Source of the DNA: Linepithema humile | Lineage: Eukaryota > Arthropoda > Insecta > Hymenoptera > Formicidae | Assembly (NCBI RefSeq): GCF_040581485.1 | Contig: NC_090134.1 | Location: 16,917,501-16,981,500 of the forward strand | Reading direction: 5' to 3' | DNA: 64,000 bases | Shown: positions 13,088-25,928 of the stretch, piece after piece | Layout of the letters: each line of letters starts with the position of its first letter | How positions within the stretch are numbered: the stretch's first letter is position 1 | Translations under genes and position numbers: made by a program | The notes under the pieces: model-generated | Databases searched by the model: none | Told to the model about the DNA's origin: nothing | Seen by the model: only the letters and a program-made list of their open reading frames with translations

Positions 13088-13112
13088 TTCGTAACGTGCG
13101 GCACGTTACGAA
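13088..13112. repeat. 12-bp perfect inverted repeat, 1-nt centre
   Basis: TTCGTAACGTGC and GCACGTTACGAA flank a single G. Each arm contains ACGTG, the core of the site bound by bHLH-PAS dimers such as Sim:Tgo and Sima:Tgo in insects. A repeat this long is unlikely by chance in 64 kb. Confidence 0.8.
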
Positions 13113-15323
13113 CGTTATTTAGTCTCGCATTATTATTGATCGACAAGTTAATTGAAGTTTATGAAAATTCTATTCGTATTTGTCAAATATATTAATCTTT
13201 GATAATTGAATTCAATATACAATATATAGAAGCAGCAACAGACGAGATTTTTTTCTAAAAGAGAATTTTTTTCAATATTTTTTATTAAAGCCAATATGCT
13301 ACAAATTGATTGAGAAAAAAATACGGTTAAAATCTTTTGCTGACACAAGCGTGTTTGAGCAACAGTCGTACGACTGGGAGCTCCCCGCATAGTTCGACGG
13401 TGACTTCGAATACGTCGACGCTAGAATACAAGGATTTTTCACGCGCAACTGCGTTCCTATAAGCACGGTGCTTCTTTCTTCGGATAGAGGGACGTGCGCA
13501 TCGCTCTTTCTCTCGGAGCGGCATGGTGTAACTCATCAGCGGCATGTACAAAGCTGCCAATAGACGTGCCGAGATAATACGTGAAGGGGGACCGCGGACA
13601 CTTTTAACCGCGCGTGTTTGAATAAGCGCTCCCCTAATTCCTTCGAGCATCGCGACGACGCTCGAGTGCCTGGAAATATGACAAACACATTTGCTCCGCT
13701 CACGCGGAGCGACGTTCAGGCTCGGGTATGGCAGATGTCCGCTCGTATCCATGCCTTGAAGCAATATAAGTTCTTTAGTGCCTGCCTTGATTAAATAATT
13801 AGATTACACAGATAGACGTTTTAAGGTTTATATGTACACCGTGTTTTTATGTATACTTGTGACAAAATTAATTTATTGCAGATTCAATTCTGTAAAATGG
13901 CGAATAAACACAAAGTAAAGAATCGGCATAGATATCAATTTAATGTTTATTGACGTGTGAATTTCATTAAAAAAGATTTTTCAACAGAAGGTTAAAAGCA
14001 TTTATGAAAATCATTTTGTTTTAACGTTGATGTTTTGCGTGCATCGAGATAATAACGAAGGGTCTTTGTCGAAGTTCTTTGCTTTTATTAAAAAGAATAG
14101 AAAGAACGCGGTATCCCGATTGTTAACAAGTGAGAAAAAAGGGATCCGTGGCCACTCGAAACGAGTAGTCAGGTGGTCGTGTTTTTCGGCAGGATCGGAT
14201 CGATCGTATCGCGGGGTTTGGCTCGATGCAAAAGTATCCAAGCTCCTAAATGAATTATTAAAACGTGTCAACTATATCTTTTTCTCTCGCATTATTTATT
14301 GCTTGTCACAATCTGAGATGGCATCACTATGAAACACATCAACTTTTTTTTCTGCTGATTGAAATTACAGATATTCCATTGCCTTGTTTAATTAAAAGAA
14401 AAAAATTTTATCTCTTGCGAATACTTCTATACGCATGAAAATTGTGTGTAAACATTTTATTTATATACGCCAACAGAAATATTATATTTAAAACTTTGTT
14501 ACACAACATTGTTTAATCACAATAATAGTCTACCAAATCTACTTTCGAGAGAAATATGTTTCAGATTTATTAATGTAAATCTGTAGTTGAAAATTCGACG
14601 GACTCGATTTTTACAATGTATAATATGAGAAGCTATCGATTGCGTTCAATTTAAATAAACACTTCAGAAATAGTGATTGATTATGAGCGATCTAACAGAC
14701 GCAAAAACTTATCGCGCAGAACCAATAGGACAAAATACGTTTTATAATTAGTACCGTGACCGTGGAGCGAGCTCTCTCTCTGATAGACGGAAGCTAATGA
14801 CAGGCATGGGATTCGCTTGAGAGGCCGTATACATGATCTCCAGCCGTCTCGCTCGTGTCACAGTATGACAGACGGTCGATCCAGATCATCGGGAAAACGC
14901 ATTATATAGGCAGGCTTCTTTCGGTTCATAGAAGGGATCGAGATAAGTGTGTCCTTTTTTGAGAGTTCCATTAATCACACGGGTCTCCAGTCGAGCATCG
15001 GGATCGAAGCCGCGTGACAAGTTTTGAAGCAATTAGACACCCTTCGAAATTCCTAAGCGAATAGTCACCGTCCTCTCTCTCTCCTCCCTAGCGCCCGATC
15101 GAAATTACTCCTCGGAATCGCTCGTCCTGGCAATCTAACTGCTCTCAGGCCCGATAAAAGAAATGGACGAACCCTTTCCGAGAGTAACACTCCGGCTTCG
15201 AACGCGCCGAACGATATTACGCCGATCCAGTCGAAGAAACTCTTTGAGGTTTTTCGGATAGCAATCAGACTCTTAATCGAATCTTTTCAAGACGCGAACA
15301 TCAGTGTAATCCATCCAACCGAA

Positions 15324-15340
15324 TTTTTTTTTTTTTTTTT
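15324..15340 (+). repeat. T17 homopolymer
   Basis: This is a run of 17 T followed by AT-rich sequence; no acceptor follows. Confidence 0.9.
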
Positions 15341-16654
15341 ATAAAATAATTGTATCTTCGTAGATCTTTCCCATCGAATAAATCGAGTCTACGTCTACTT
15401 CGTGTAATCGCTTTTTTTCTATATCAAAGATACCGCGTTGGCTATTATAAACAGATCAATTAAAGATCTGAGCTTTATCAAATTTTATAAATGATTGTAT
15501 TAGATTAATTTTGTTTAGTGAATATAATTAATTAGTCGCATTTGTATTCTAATGCTCTCTTGATATTAAAATTTTTTAATTATTAAGAAAGATTATTAAA
15601 AGATAAGCTAAATTTTTTTCGACGTAAAATATTCTTTTTATATCTTGGAACTTATCGGTCGTACAATTAAAATAACGTCATAATAAAGGATTAAGCGACA
15701 TCAGAATTAGATTCCTTGCCATCATGAGACGCTTACCCGCACCATATAAAGGTATTACGATCTGTCCACTGAGGACCATCACGACGGAAGACGGAGGGGA
15801 AGAAGGAAACGGTCAATAAGAGAGCTCGTGCGTGCTGATACGAGCATATTCCGTCGAGAGGGTAAAGTCTGCGGTCAAAGAAGGATCTAATAATCGGCCA
15901 TGGGCCGTTCTCTCGTCGTCCAGTTAACCGTCGAACAAGAGACGGCAAGGACGAAAAATTCCAGAGAGAGAAAGAGAAAGGGATACTTACGGATATTTGA
16001 GGGTGAGATCGAATCGGGCAAACACGAGGATATTAGCGCGGTTCGATCGACTTTTTAAACAGCAAATTTATTGATGTTCAACGGTGTGGCACGAGTCGAT
16101 ATGTGACATTCTTAAAACATCGTACATGAACTTTTAATATCATCTGTGTACATTCGATTCTCTCTATGTAATATTGTTAAAGAAACACGGCTGTGACAAA
16201 ATGCAGCAAACGACAGGTGGGGTTACACACTATACTTTATGTGACAAACGGAAAACTTTCCTCCAAGCGATTTATTTTACCGATACCATTTTTGTTCTGA
16301 TAAAAAAAAAAGAAATTTTTGCCTGAACTGTGTGTATCGCGCGTTTCTGCTCAATTCACGGCAATTGTCAATTAGTTCAGATCCATATAACTTTTAATAA
16401 CTAACTTCGGCCCGCAAAGTTTTCACGACGGCTGTCCGCTTCGATTAGCTCGGCCAACGTTATTTCAACGGCTTTTCTTTACGCTCGATGAAATATCCCG
16501 GGCCTGGAGAAACGACTCGCAGTTGCCCAAACGGCTCGAAGCGGCGCGACGGTAGTGCGAAGTGATTCTGACTTCCGTGCTTTCTCCGCGCTTAAACTTC
16601 GGAGTAATACCTCGAAGTTATCGGGCACACCTCCAAAGTTCCGCATCGTTTAAC

Positions 16655-16679
16655 GATAAGTACTTATCAGAACTGATAA
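16655..16679. promoter_or_regulatory. cluster of three GATA-factor sites in overlapping palindromes
   Basis: GATAAGTACTTATC (16655-16668) is a perfect palindrome giving head-to-head GATAAG sites. TTATCAG-AA-CTGATAA (16664-16679) overlaps it and adds a third site. GATAAG is the known core for GATA factors. Confidence 0.45.
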
Positions 16680-18426
16680 AAAATATGGAGCGAGTTTACA
16701 ACAAAGCGTACACGAGAGGGGCGGAATATAATTGAACCATTCCGCACTGCACGAACGTCCAAGTTCCGTTTATTAAAGGCGAAACTTTCGAATCACACAA
16801 TCACGTTTTACAGAATTATAAATCAAACACATCTGCGAAGAATGTCTTCCACCTCGTCTAATATAAGTTAAAGAAAATCCAGCGATCGTTAAAAAACTTT
16901 CGTATTCTTCGTTACTGATTTTAGTTCCTCCGGTTTGACTTCCCGACTCGTTTTGAATCCTTTTGTTATTTCACTGCACTTTGTTTCGAGAATGCTTTGC
17001 GTGAAAGAAAACTGCTTTGTCATCAATTAAATCGATCCACATATCAGATTTAGCTAATCAATTTTTACATACAACGGAGATCCTCCCTGCGAAGTGACTA
17101 TTCGATATTCATGTCGATTCGACTTTTCACGTTCCATGGATCTTTTCGAGACGTATTATTTCCCGGGGTACGTGAGCGGGGGTGGAGCAGGTTGCCGGCA
17201 CACCTCTCATTCATCGAATCTTCGTGGCGATCTCCGACGAGAAAGGCACGGGCGGCCGAAAAGAACGAACGGCGGAGAGTAGGTGGAGAAAGATCGCAGG
17301 ACGATCGGCGAAGCGTTCTTAAAAGCCTCTTAAACCTGTCGCTGTCAAGCAAAACCGCCCATATATATTTATCGTCAATATCGAGGCGGTCGAAGAGAGA
17401 GAGAGAAAGAGAAAGAGAGAGCGAGCTTCGCAGCTGGCCGTCCGCAAAATAAGGCTCGATACTGGGACCTTCGTCTCGATCCGATCGCACAGGACAACGA
17501 AGTTTGTCCTTCGCTATTTTCTTCGCCACTTCTTTGACGACAAAGACAAATGGTCTTGTGACGATCCTAAAATATATGCATCGAAAGAGTGTTCCGCGAA
17601 TCATCAGTTAGAAGAACGACGTTTGTCTTCACCAAAGTATAATATCATAATTTATAATCCGGTATCGCTGAATGTTTAAAAATAGCTTGTGTATTTTCCG
17701 AAACGGAAAAATAATTTATCACTATAATTTTTTTCTCGCGAAGAGAATTGTTCCCTCGAATAATGCGAATCATACGTATTGCTATACTTATTTCTTAAAC
17801 TGTTCAGTTACCGAAACATGTTTATTTAACTGCTCTTTAATTTTCTTGTAGAAGTGTAACGTTAGACTCCTCGCAACGCGGTCGCATTGCGACGTTCGCT
17901 TGCGCACGCATCTACTTGCGCTCATTTATTTTATTTTCACTGCCTTCGCATCCCCAATTCCCACGTCAATCATTAATCAATCTACAACACGTGTGTCTGC
18001 TTTAATTCACGCAACATTCTCGGTCTACCTTCTCCACGTTGTTGCGAGTCTGCCGCCGGTGCGGTGTCATGCGTCGCGACAGGTGGCGATCGTGCCATCG
18101 TTTTTCGGTGAACCGTGACAAGAACGCCACATTGTTGCCTGCCTAAACACCGCGGGACCCCGCGCCCGGTACCCCTCGTCTCCGACGGTTGCCAAAACCC
18201 CTTTCGCGACGGCCGAAAGGAAAACGTAACGCGAGAAGGGCCCCCCTTCTCTCGCTGCACAGTGACAGCAGCGCCCATGCTGACAAATGCCACGTAATAG
18301 GCCCGATTGTTCGCCGTCGGGCCAATTTGAGTGGCAGCCCGGTAATTTCGGCAGTCCCGGAGAAGCCCCACCGGAAAAGGCGATCCCGGGCGTATCCTTT
18401 CTCTCCTTGCACGAGTCGGCGCGAGT

Positions 18427-18451
18427 CGCGCGCGCAGCGCGCAGCGCGCAG
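18427..18451 (+). repeat. CGCGCAG tandem repeat
   Basis: Three 7-bp CGCGCAG units lie in a CpG-dense block. Confidence 0.75.
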
Positions 18452-19826
18452 TGACAGATTAAAGGGGTTTTGCTCTATCGGTGTGCGTGCGTGTTTTTTT
18501 TTTCAACCACACGGAGCCGCTATTCATCGCGAGCGAGGCGGTCCCCGGGTAGCCGTATGTCGTTCAACAAGGATCTGCGCGAGGGTGCGGCGGCTAGGAG
18601 GACGGGGGGGCGCGAACGAATTTTCAGAATGTCGTGGCTCGGGGAAGCTCCGAGAAGACCCGGATCGGTACAGTCGCATTTATGGTTTGTACATCGAATT
18701 TGCCCGTCTCTGCCCTCTCGCTTGCACCACGACAAACGATCGTTTCGAATCCACCGGATCCCCCTTTCGACGTCGTCATATTAGATAATCACAGGACGGG
18801 AGGAGGGGGGGCCCCGTGCGCTGCGGACTTGAAAGGTCCCGACATCCATCATCCATGGGAGAGGGATTGTGTCCCCTTCTCGCGCTCACCGGACCGGACC
18901 GGGACCTGCGCTCTATTTTCCCTTAGTTGTCCCACATCGGCATTGACTTTAGATACATTTTGCGCCTGGAGCTACTTACCACAATATTATTTCAACTAAG
19001 TTTGGTTTAATTAGCTATTTTAAGAATTTAATGCTTTAGAATAAAAGTTTCAAAATTTTAATTGTCGAAAGAGTTGATATTATTTGAAAGTAAGAATTTA
19101 ATTAATTATAAATTGCAAATGGATAATTTGAAGATTATTAATACAAATTAATATTATTAATTGTGATTCGATTATAAATGGCTGTTATAAATTGAAAATC
19201 CAGTTGAGAACACTTGTTTTGTGCGAAAGTTATTTGTATTAACACGAATATATTTTGTATTTGTATGTTGTCAACTTGCCACCCCGAGCGGCTGTGCCCG
19301 TTTCGATTATTTCTATAGAGCCGATGCTGCTCCCCCCCTCTCTCTCGTCCCTTCTCTTTTCTCCCCCTTCTCTTTGCCCAACTTTACTTGCCTGTGTACA
19401 CGCCGGAATAAACACAATGTCAACGAGCACATTAATGTTGCATCCCCACCCGTATCGGTGCAGTTCTTTCATGCCGCTCGATCGACCGCCACCACTCAAA
19501 TGTCGAATGGTTCGCGAAAAGTGTAGTAACAGTCGATCTAATGGAGATTGGATTGCGGATAAGGCGGTCCTATTCTCCGGCCGGGGGCTTCCGAGCCGCT
19601 GGTCTTTTGTGATTGATGAAAATCTTCGACAGTCGTTGACAATTTCGCCCTGAATAAGTGGTGGCCATCGAAATCGAAGCGATATCGTCGAGCGGAGAAA
19701 AAGTACGTCGGTATTCTTGTAACCGATTTTTTGTGACCGATAACTTCTTACTGCGCGAAGATTCTATCCGCTGAATTGAGTGCATTCTGCGTCTGTATAT
19801 TTAAACAGTTCAATCGTACAGGCAGA

Positions 19827-19852
19827 TGTGTGTGTGTGTGTGTGTGTGTGTG
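19827..19852 (+). repeat. (TG)13 microsatellite
   Basis: Thirteen uninterrupted TG units are followed by CGCG. Confidence 0.95.
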
Positions 19853-20191
19853 CGCGTTTGTGCGCGCAATATCAGGGCCGATATCGCGGCTCTCTCGGAG
19901 AGAAGATTGAACGGGCCGGCATGCAAAGTTCTGCAAAGTTATCTTTGCTCGCGGCACACTTCATCCTTATTGATGCATTCTCCGCAGATTGAAAGCAGGA
20001 TCGATAGAAAAAGCTGCTTACTGCTTTATGCGCGCGTTACAACGTGATTTCCACTCTTTATGCGCTCGGGGAAGGTAAAGTCCGAGAGAAAACCGGCGAA
20101 AGGTCGATACAATATTCTCTAATCTAACAACCTTTCTAACGTCGTCCTTAAATCAAACAACATTCAACCGAGTTAATATAGAAATTATACC

Positions 20192-20211
20192 GCTCTCTCG
20201 TGCGAGAGAGC
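20192..20211. promoter_or_regulatory. GAGA-type palindrome
   Basis: GCTCTCTCG and CGAGAGAGC flank TG, giving a 20-bp dyad with a GAGAG core on each strand. This is a plausible GAGA-factor (Trl) target. Confidence 0.4.
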
Positions 20212-20289
20212 AAAATTGAATTACTTCTGTCTCGAGGGCGAGTCTGCACTTCATTTCGTATCATCCATCATGTTCCTGCATTTATGTGT

Positions 20290-20337
20290 GGTGCGCGCAA
20301 GTAGGGCAATCTCGCGCGGGCGACCCGCGCGCGCACC
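20290..20337. repeat. GC-rich compound hairpin
   Basis: The outer arms GGTGCGCGC (20290-20298) and GCGCGCACC (20329-20337) enclose CGCGCGGG-CGA-CCCGCGCG (20313-20331). The inner and outer arms overlap at three bases, so only trimmed versions can pair together. Confidence 0.55.
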
Positions 20338-23300
20338 GTAATAGATATGTAAATCCGAAATTTAATTGCGTCTTTGAATAATAAGTAATTTAGTCATGCA
20401 TTAAAACGCTCCAAGGGCGAAACTTTTCGTAATGGAAAACGTCTTCATTGAAGCGGCGATACGTTGCACACCCTCTCGGCGCTAACGGGAATGCAGTTCC
20501 GTGAACTGTGACTCAACTTTGTGATCACGTATTTTATGTACCGATATAAATATCTTCCCTCGAAACTTTAAACGCTCTATTTATAGGACGCGAATCTTGC
20601 AAGTAGGTCAGTCGCCATTTATCTTTAGCGTGTTATCGCGAAGCTTCTATAACCGCATATTGATCGAATCGAGAATTGATATTATAATCACAAGTAAAAT
20701 TAGATGTCTTTAGAGAAGCGACTGTTGGAAATTCTATTTTACTAACGATTTTTTCTTTGCGATATGGTTTATGAGAACCACTGAGAGCATTACAAGAACG
20801 CGGAGTGTGCGGTGCATTCACTTTTCTCGCCTGCAGATGACATAATATCAAAAAAGGACACATGGCTCACGTGCGGAATTGGGAGAAAGGGAGAAGGGAG
20901 TTCCCAATATCGATACTTTGCTCTGTTCTCGACGGTTTCGCTTTTTTCGTGCGTGCCTACGCATCCGACACGTCGGACAAAATATGGAACACACCGTTCG
21001 CAGTTAAACCCGCGCGACCACAATGCATCCCGCACGCGGGATATAAGACACAATGATGAACGCAAGCATTCTAAAGACTATATTATACGCAGGGCTGAAT
21101 TGTAAAGTTGAATAGTACGTAAGGTTTCTTATGTTCGTTGAAAAATTTTAAAGACTTATCATTACGTGGACAATCAATTATTACTCTCAAGCTGATTTGC
21201 AACAATTGTTGTATACTTACAATTAGTTAAAAAACTGGTGGTTAAATTAAATTATCGATGATTATTAATACATATTGCTTTTAGAAATTATATCGCACAA
21301 AATGTTACATTACAATTACATTTTGAAATTAATTATTAATAGTTTTCAGATAGCAAGCGAAGAATATCTTATTTCTAATTCTAATTTTTTTAAATGATTG
21401 CATTTTTTACGTAATATTAAAAAAAATGTTATTTTGTGGAACGCGAGCATCGCTAAACTACATACACATATATATACAGTCACTTTATTCGCATTCATAT
21501 AAATGCAATTTGCTTTTAAGAATTGTCGATTCTAACAATAAGTAAGTAGATTTACGGCGGAACACCATGGGACCACTTTCTTCTCCCTTTCAGTTCGTTT
21601 GGCAGCAAAGAGGGCGACGTGAATCTCGGATGTGGGGGAGTATTAGCATAATTCGGGCCGAAACGCAGACCGGATTCCTTCCTGAAGAGGCCCCGGTGTC
21701 AGATGGCGAGCCTATGAAAGAGTCGGCACTCGGAGCTCTCCCGTAGGGCCTCCGAGATTACCATCGGCGACCGTAAACGCCAGAAAATAAGCTGCTCCCC
21801 GCGCACTGTCGACCGCCGAAAAATTTATTCCAATCCTTTGTTCTCAGACGCTCGTTACTTAGTAGTACTTGTCGGAACGGAAATATCACAGACCGTTGCT
21901 TTGAAAGGTTAACTCCGCTTCATCATAAAATAACGAGATTCTCGATATTAGAATCCTACGACCTCGCGTATAAACTACTAAACTGCTCACCAAATAAATG
22001 AAGCGCCAATCTATATATCGTGTTCACGTCAAAGGATATATTCCACGTTACATCGGTGCGGTATTTTAGCGTCAGATGATTTGCGTCAATTGCCTAAAAG
22101 GGTGATTCAGCGTCCGACTATACTCTTCACTTTAATCCAAAAGTGGACGCAACGAACTATTTGTTCTTGCGAAAAGTTCAGATAAGTTTGACAATGACGT
22201 TTGTCATCTGACGCGACTGTTCGAATTATTTCAGGATTAGTGAAAGATAGATTTAGTAATATGTGGATATTTTTATCTCATATCGTCGTAAGATTTTTCT
22301 GACGTTTTCTGCATAGTCCAACGTCAGTAGAGTTGACGCACAAGCAGTCGAGAAAAGAACATTAGAAAAAAACTATAATTATTCTTTCGTGTTCTTACGT
22401 AAGTCAATGACGTATGATTTGGTAACGAAACTTCTAATTTGAGGTTTATTTTTTTATTTATAAAGAGTAAAGACAGGAAAAGTGTTATCGATTACTGTTA
22501 ACAATACGCTCGTGTCCGCGGTTTCTTTAATAATAAATCGGAGAAATCCGTTAATGTTTTAACATACATCATTAGCATTGTATTAAAATTTACACAACAA
22601 TAAAATACAAATACGCTCGTATGCGGCGGTGCTCGCTTTAATAATATATTAATATTAAACAATATTAATATTTGTTATTACTCTGTTCACTTGTTGTTCA
22701 AGCAAATAGCAAATACAAATTACGTGTGCCGGATGACATCATGAGGACACTCTTCTATTTCCACGGTTCTATTTTACTCGGGCGGGAAACTAGAGTTAGC
22801 GCAAAGGCGTTATCATCGATCGCGCCGCGATTTCAACAATCGGATATGCACCCCAACTCGCGAGCGGTCGAAGGTGCCCGCAGGAAACCTTAGCAAGAAC
22901 TTCTCCCCCATTTTCCTACCTCCCAAGGATACCCCCCACGAATCTCGTGGACACGGAGGGATGGCCGGAACTAGCCCGAAGGTCTCGCGAGTAAGGGCTA
23001 CGAAGCACGAGGGGGAAGCGGCGTGAGATACGGCCGAACCTATTCGATAAGATCTTTAGTCTGTCGTAAGAACAGGAAGTGCATTAAGGAAGCGGGTATT
23101 CCCACTGTGACTGCTAACTCGACACTGTATTACTCCCGGTTAAAGTAGTAGCTGCCGTTGCAGATATTGCAAGTAGATTGCGAACCGCGGAAAATCTTCC
23201 CGCAGGAAGTTAGATGTTTTTCAAGATCGTGAAATTGAGCATTATCACGCTGAGGCGGGAAGTCTCACGGAGTTGAAGATCTTCGATCGCATAGCGATGT

Positions 23301-25878
23301 CTCTGAAACGCGAAAAGATAACGACTTATATTCGTCGCCAATATTCTAATTGCTTTCACGAAGCGCAAACCGTCTGATGTAATTAATGATTGACAGAATA
23401 AATATTTAAATATTTCTTGGTAGCTCGCTTTTAAATATGTAGCTAATAAACTTAATGCGGTTTGAGGAATATCGACTTATCGATCAAGAATTACCTTGAT
23501 AAATGCTATTTATTATTTTTTTTTTTTGTTGTATTAAAATGCATTTCATTATACGTATTAAATACACATTCCGACGATTTTGATTGCCGAACGAACATCC
23601 TTTTTTAATCTGCATTTTCAATTATTAGAGTAAAACGCAACGCTGCACGTCTATTTTAATAATACTTCAACATCGAATTCAGCCGCGTATCGAATCGGGT
23701 CCGTGTAACGTTACAAATTCACACAGGAAAAAGGGGTTTTCCGGCGGATTGAAAGCCCGCCGGCAAATCCAGAAGTACAAAACTTCAATCGAAACACTCC
23801 GTATGGGTTGACAGATTCGCGCGAAGGGGGTGAAGGTCGAAATCCCGGAATCCCGAATTCGATTTTCGGCACGACGGTGCTCGCTCAATGCAGCTCCCTC
23901 CGACAGAAAGGCGGGGATGAAGGCCCGAGTTGCTCGTCCGAGATTGGAAAACGTCTGGGATTACGTAAAGGAAGAAAAAAAAAAGAAAAGAGAGGAGGCC
24001 ACGGCGGATTGCGTATCGGGCAGATGGCAGGCGGGCTCTCTCTCGCGAAGCCAACTGCGTTTGTGCACGAAAGTACCTTACGCGCTGTACTCTTCCGTCC
24101 GTGTAAACGTACGTGCGTGATGATCGGCCCACGGGATGGGATGATAGTGGTGGTAACTGTTGCTCGTCGGAGAGAGATACGGAATGCGATAGCACGGGGA
24201 ACACGTTGGATGCGCCGCTCGGATTTCGAAAAGGGTGGGACACCCTTTCATTTCGTCCGGTCAATAGTTCTTTTCGGTCTTCCTTCCTTTCTTTCTTTCT
24301 TCCTTCGCCCTCCTCCTCCTCACGCTTGTTTTCTTCGTCTTCTTCTCACTCCGGTCGCTGCGGTATACGCGCTTCTTATTTCATGCGGAATGGCACAACG
24401 CCGAGGCCGAGTCCCAAAAGTTTCGTGGGACGAGCCTCCCAAAAGGAAGATCAGATCTGCGCCCTCGCGTGCAACATTTTTTTTCGCATTATGCGGGAAG
24501 ACGGAGTCCTTTATGCTAAAGTTCAAAGCAGCGTGCGCTCTCGATTAATAATACAGCTATAAAAGCGAATTGTAATGGAAATAAACTGATGCATTTTTAA
24601 AAGGCTCTCCTAAAAAGCCGGAGTCAATAATTCTGCCGCTGCTTAAGTCGGGTGTGAACGCTGAAAATATAACTGCATTTGCGCTTTATGCGAAAATAGA
24701 ATATTATTTTCGATTATTTCTACATTTTTTAAATCGGGCATTTGGACTGTTAGATGCAGAAGAATATTCGATCATTCAGAAATTTTAATGGTGTCGAGCA
24801 GCAACGTCATTTAATTTTACTTTATATACTCCGCGTATTTTCTCTTCTCGCTCTGCGATCGATGAAAGCTCCCACACATCAATTTACAATTTTTATACTT
24901 GTCATCGAACAAACACGTTCTCGCTACTATGTATCCCATGGGGAAACAGATTTCAGTGAACAGGTCCAACGTGACTTTGCAAGTAGCACTGCGAAGGGTC
25001 CAGCAGTCTGACGGACAAGGTAATCTTTAGATTCATCCTCCCGAGCCAGATGTCCGATTCGAACCAACAGTGTTGTAGTATCACATTCACGCTACAACAT
25101 CACCTATTTACTATGTCGTTCAACTCTAAATAGAGAACATCAAACCAAATTAGAGTAATTCTTTTTCTACGATATTTTATTATACGATTTGAACAAAAGA
25201 GAGAGGGAGAATGAATATTAAATTATATTTAAAGATATTATTTGTGTGTGTGTGATATTTAAACCCAATAAAAATAATATTTTGCTTAATTAAATTCAAT
25301 AAAAATTAATTATAATATAAATAATAAACTGAGATTTAATATGCTTAATATAAATTATTGCTTAATCAAATGCGGTCGCTGTATCGTAAGCATAAATATA
25401 CCGGAAACCGTGTGAAGTTTCCAACTTGGCACTAATTTTATGCCAAACACGAGACTTCGCGCCACCATCCATAAAATCTGCCGCTCGTGTGCGTTTCCGT
25501 GCAAGTTCCGCGCTTGAGACTGCAACTTATTTCGTTCTTCGTATGGGGAGCGCGACAAACGCATGTTTAACCAAACTAACAACGATGAAGCACGATGGCG
25601 ACGTGCGAGCGAAGTTCCGTGATCGTTTAGAGAAGTTTCCGCCGTGACTTAGTTGCCCATGAGTGCATCAAGGTGCTGCGCGATGTGCAAAGTTTGAAGA
25701 AATAAAGAGCGCGGAACTTGGAAAGATTATGAAAACTACCTACATTTTCATATTCGGATGAATGATTGGAAATGCCGTTATTATGGAACTTCCAACTTCG
25801 ACGATCGTAACTTCCGCTGCCTGGAAAGTCTACTTTAGAAGCATAAGATATATACATATATTATACAATATATCGAAG

Positions 25879-25881
<3 letters not shown>

Positions 25882-25928
<47 letters not shown>
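25882..25928 (+). repeat. (TC)n microsatellite, 47 bp
   Basis: This TC run has one extra T near its end and is the longest dinucleotide array in the window. Confidence 0.95.

Larger units (their letters stand above)
13113..20191. other. upstream region C, no coding gene seen
   Basis: AT-rich sequence dominates 13.1-14.7 kb and 15.3-15.7 kb. CpG-rich, stop-poor sequence occupies about 17.1-17.55 and 17.9-18.95 kb, where frames of up to 199 codons on both strands are low-complexity and not protein-like. A GATA-site cluster (16655), a CGCGCAG tandem repeat (18427) and a TG repeat (19827) are listed separately. Confidence 0.6.

Noticed and set aside
15981..15992. Minus-strand CCGTAAGTATCC donor
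   Set aside because: No coding sequence ends at it and the frame nearby is not protein-like.
18189..18788. 199-codon + strand open frame
   Set aside because: Same pattern of chance openness in CpG-rich sequence, with competing frames on both strands.
23808..24548. 246-codon + strand open frame
   Set aside because: It lies in a CpG-rich stop-poor block with long overlapping frames on both strands; basic, low-complexity, no domain, no splice sites.
25047..25060. GATTCGAACC, complement of a tRNA B-box-like GGTTCGAATC
   Set aside because: The flanking bases cannot form a five-pair T stem and no matching acceptor or anticodon arms were seen.
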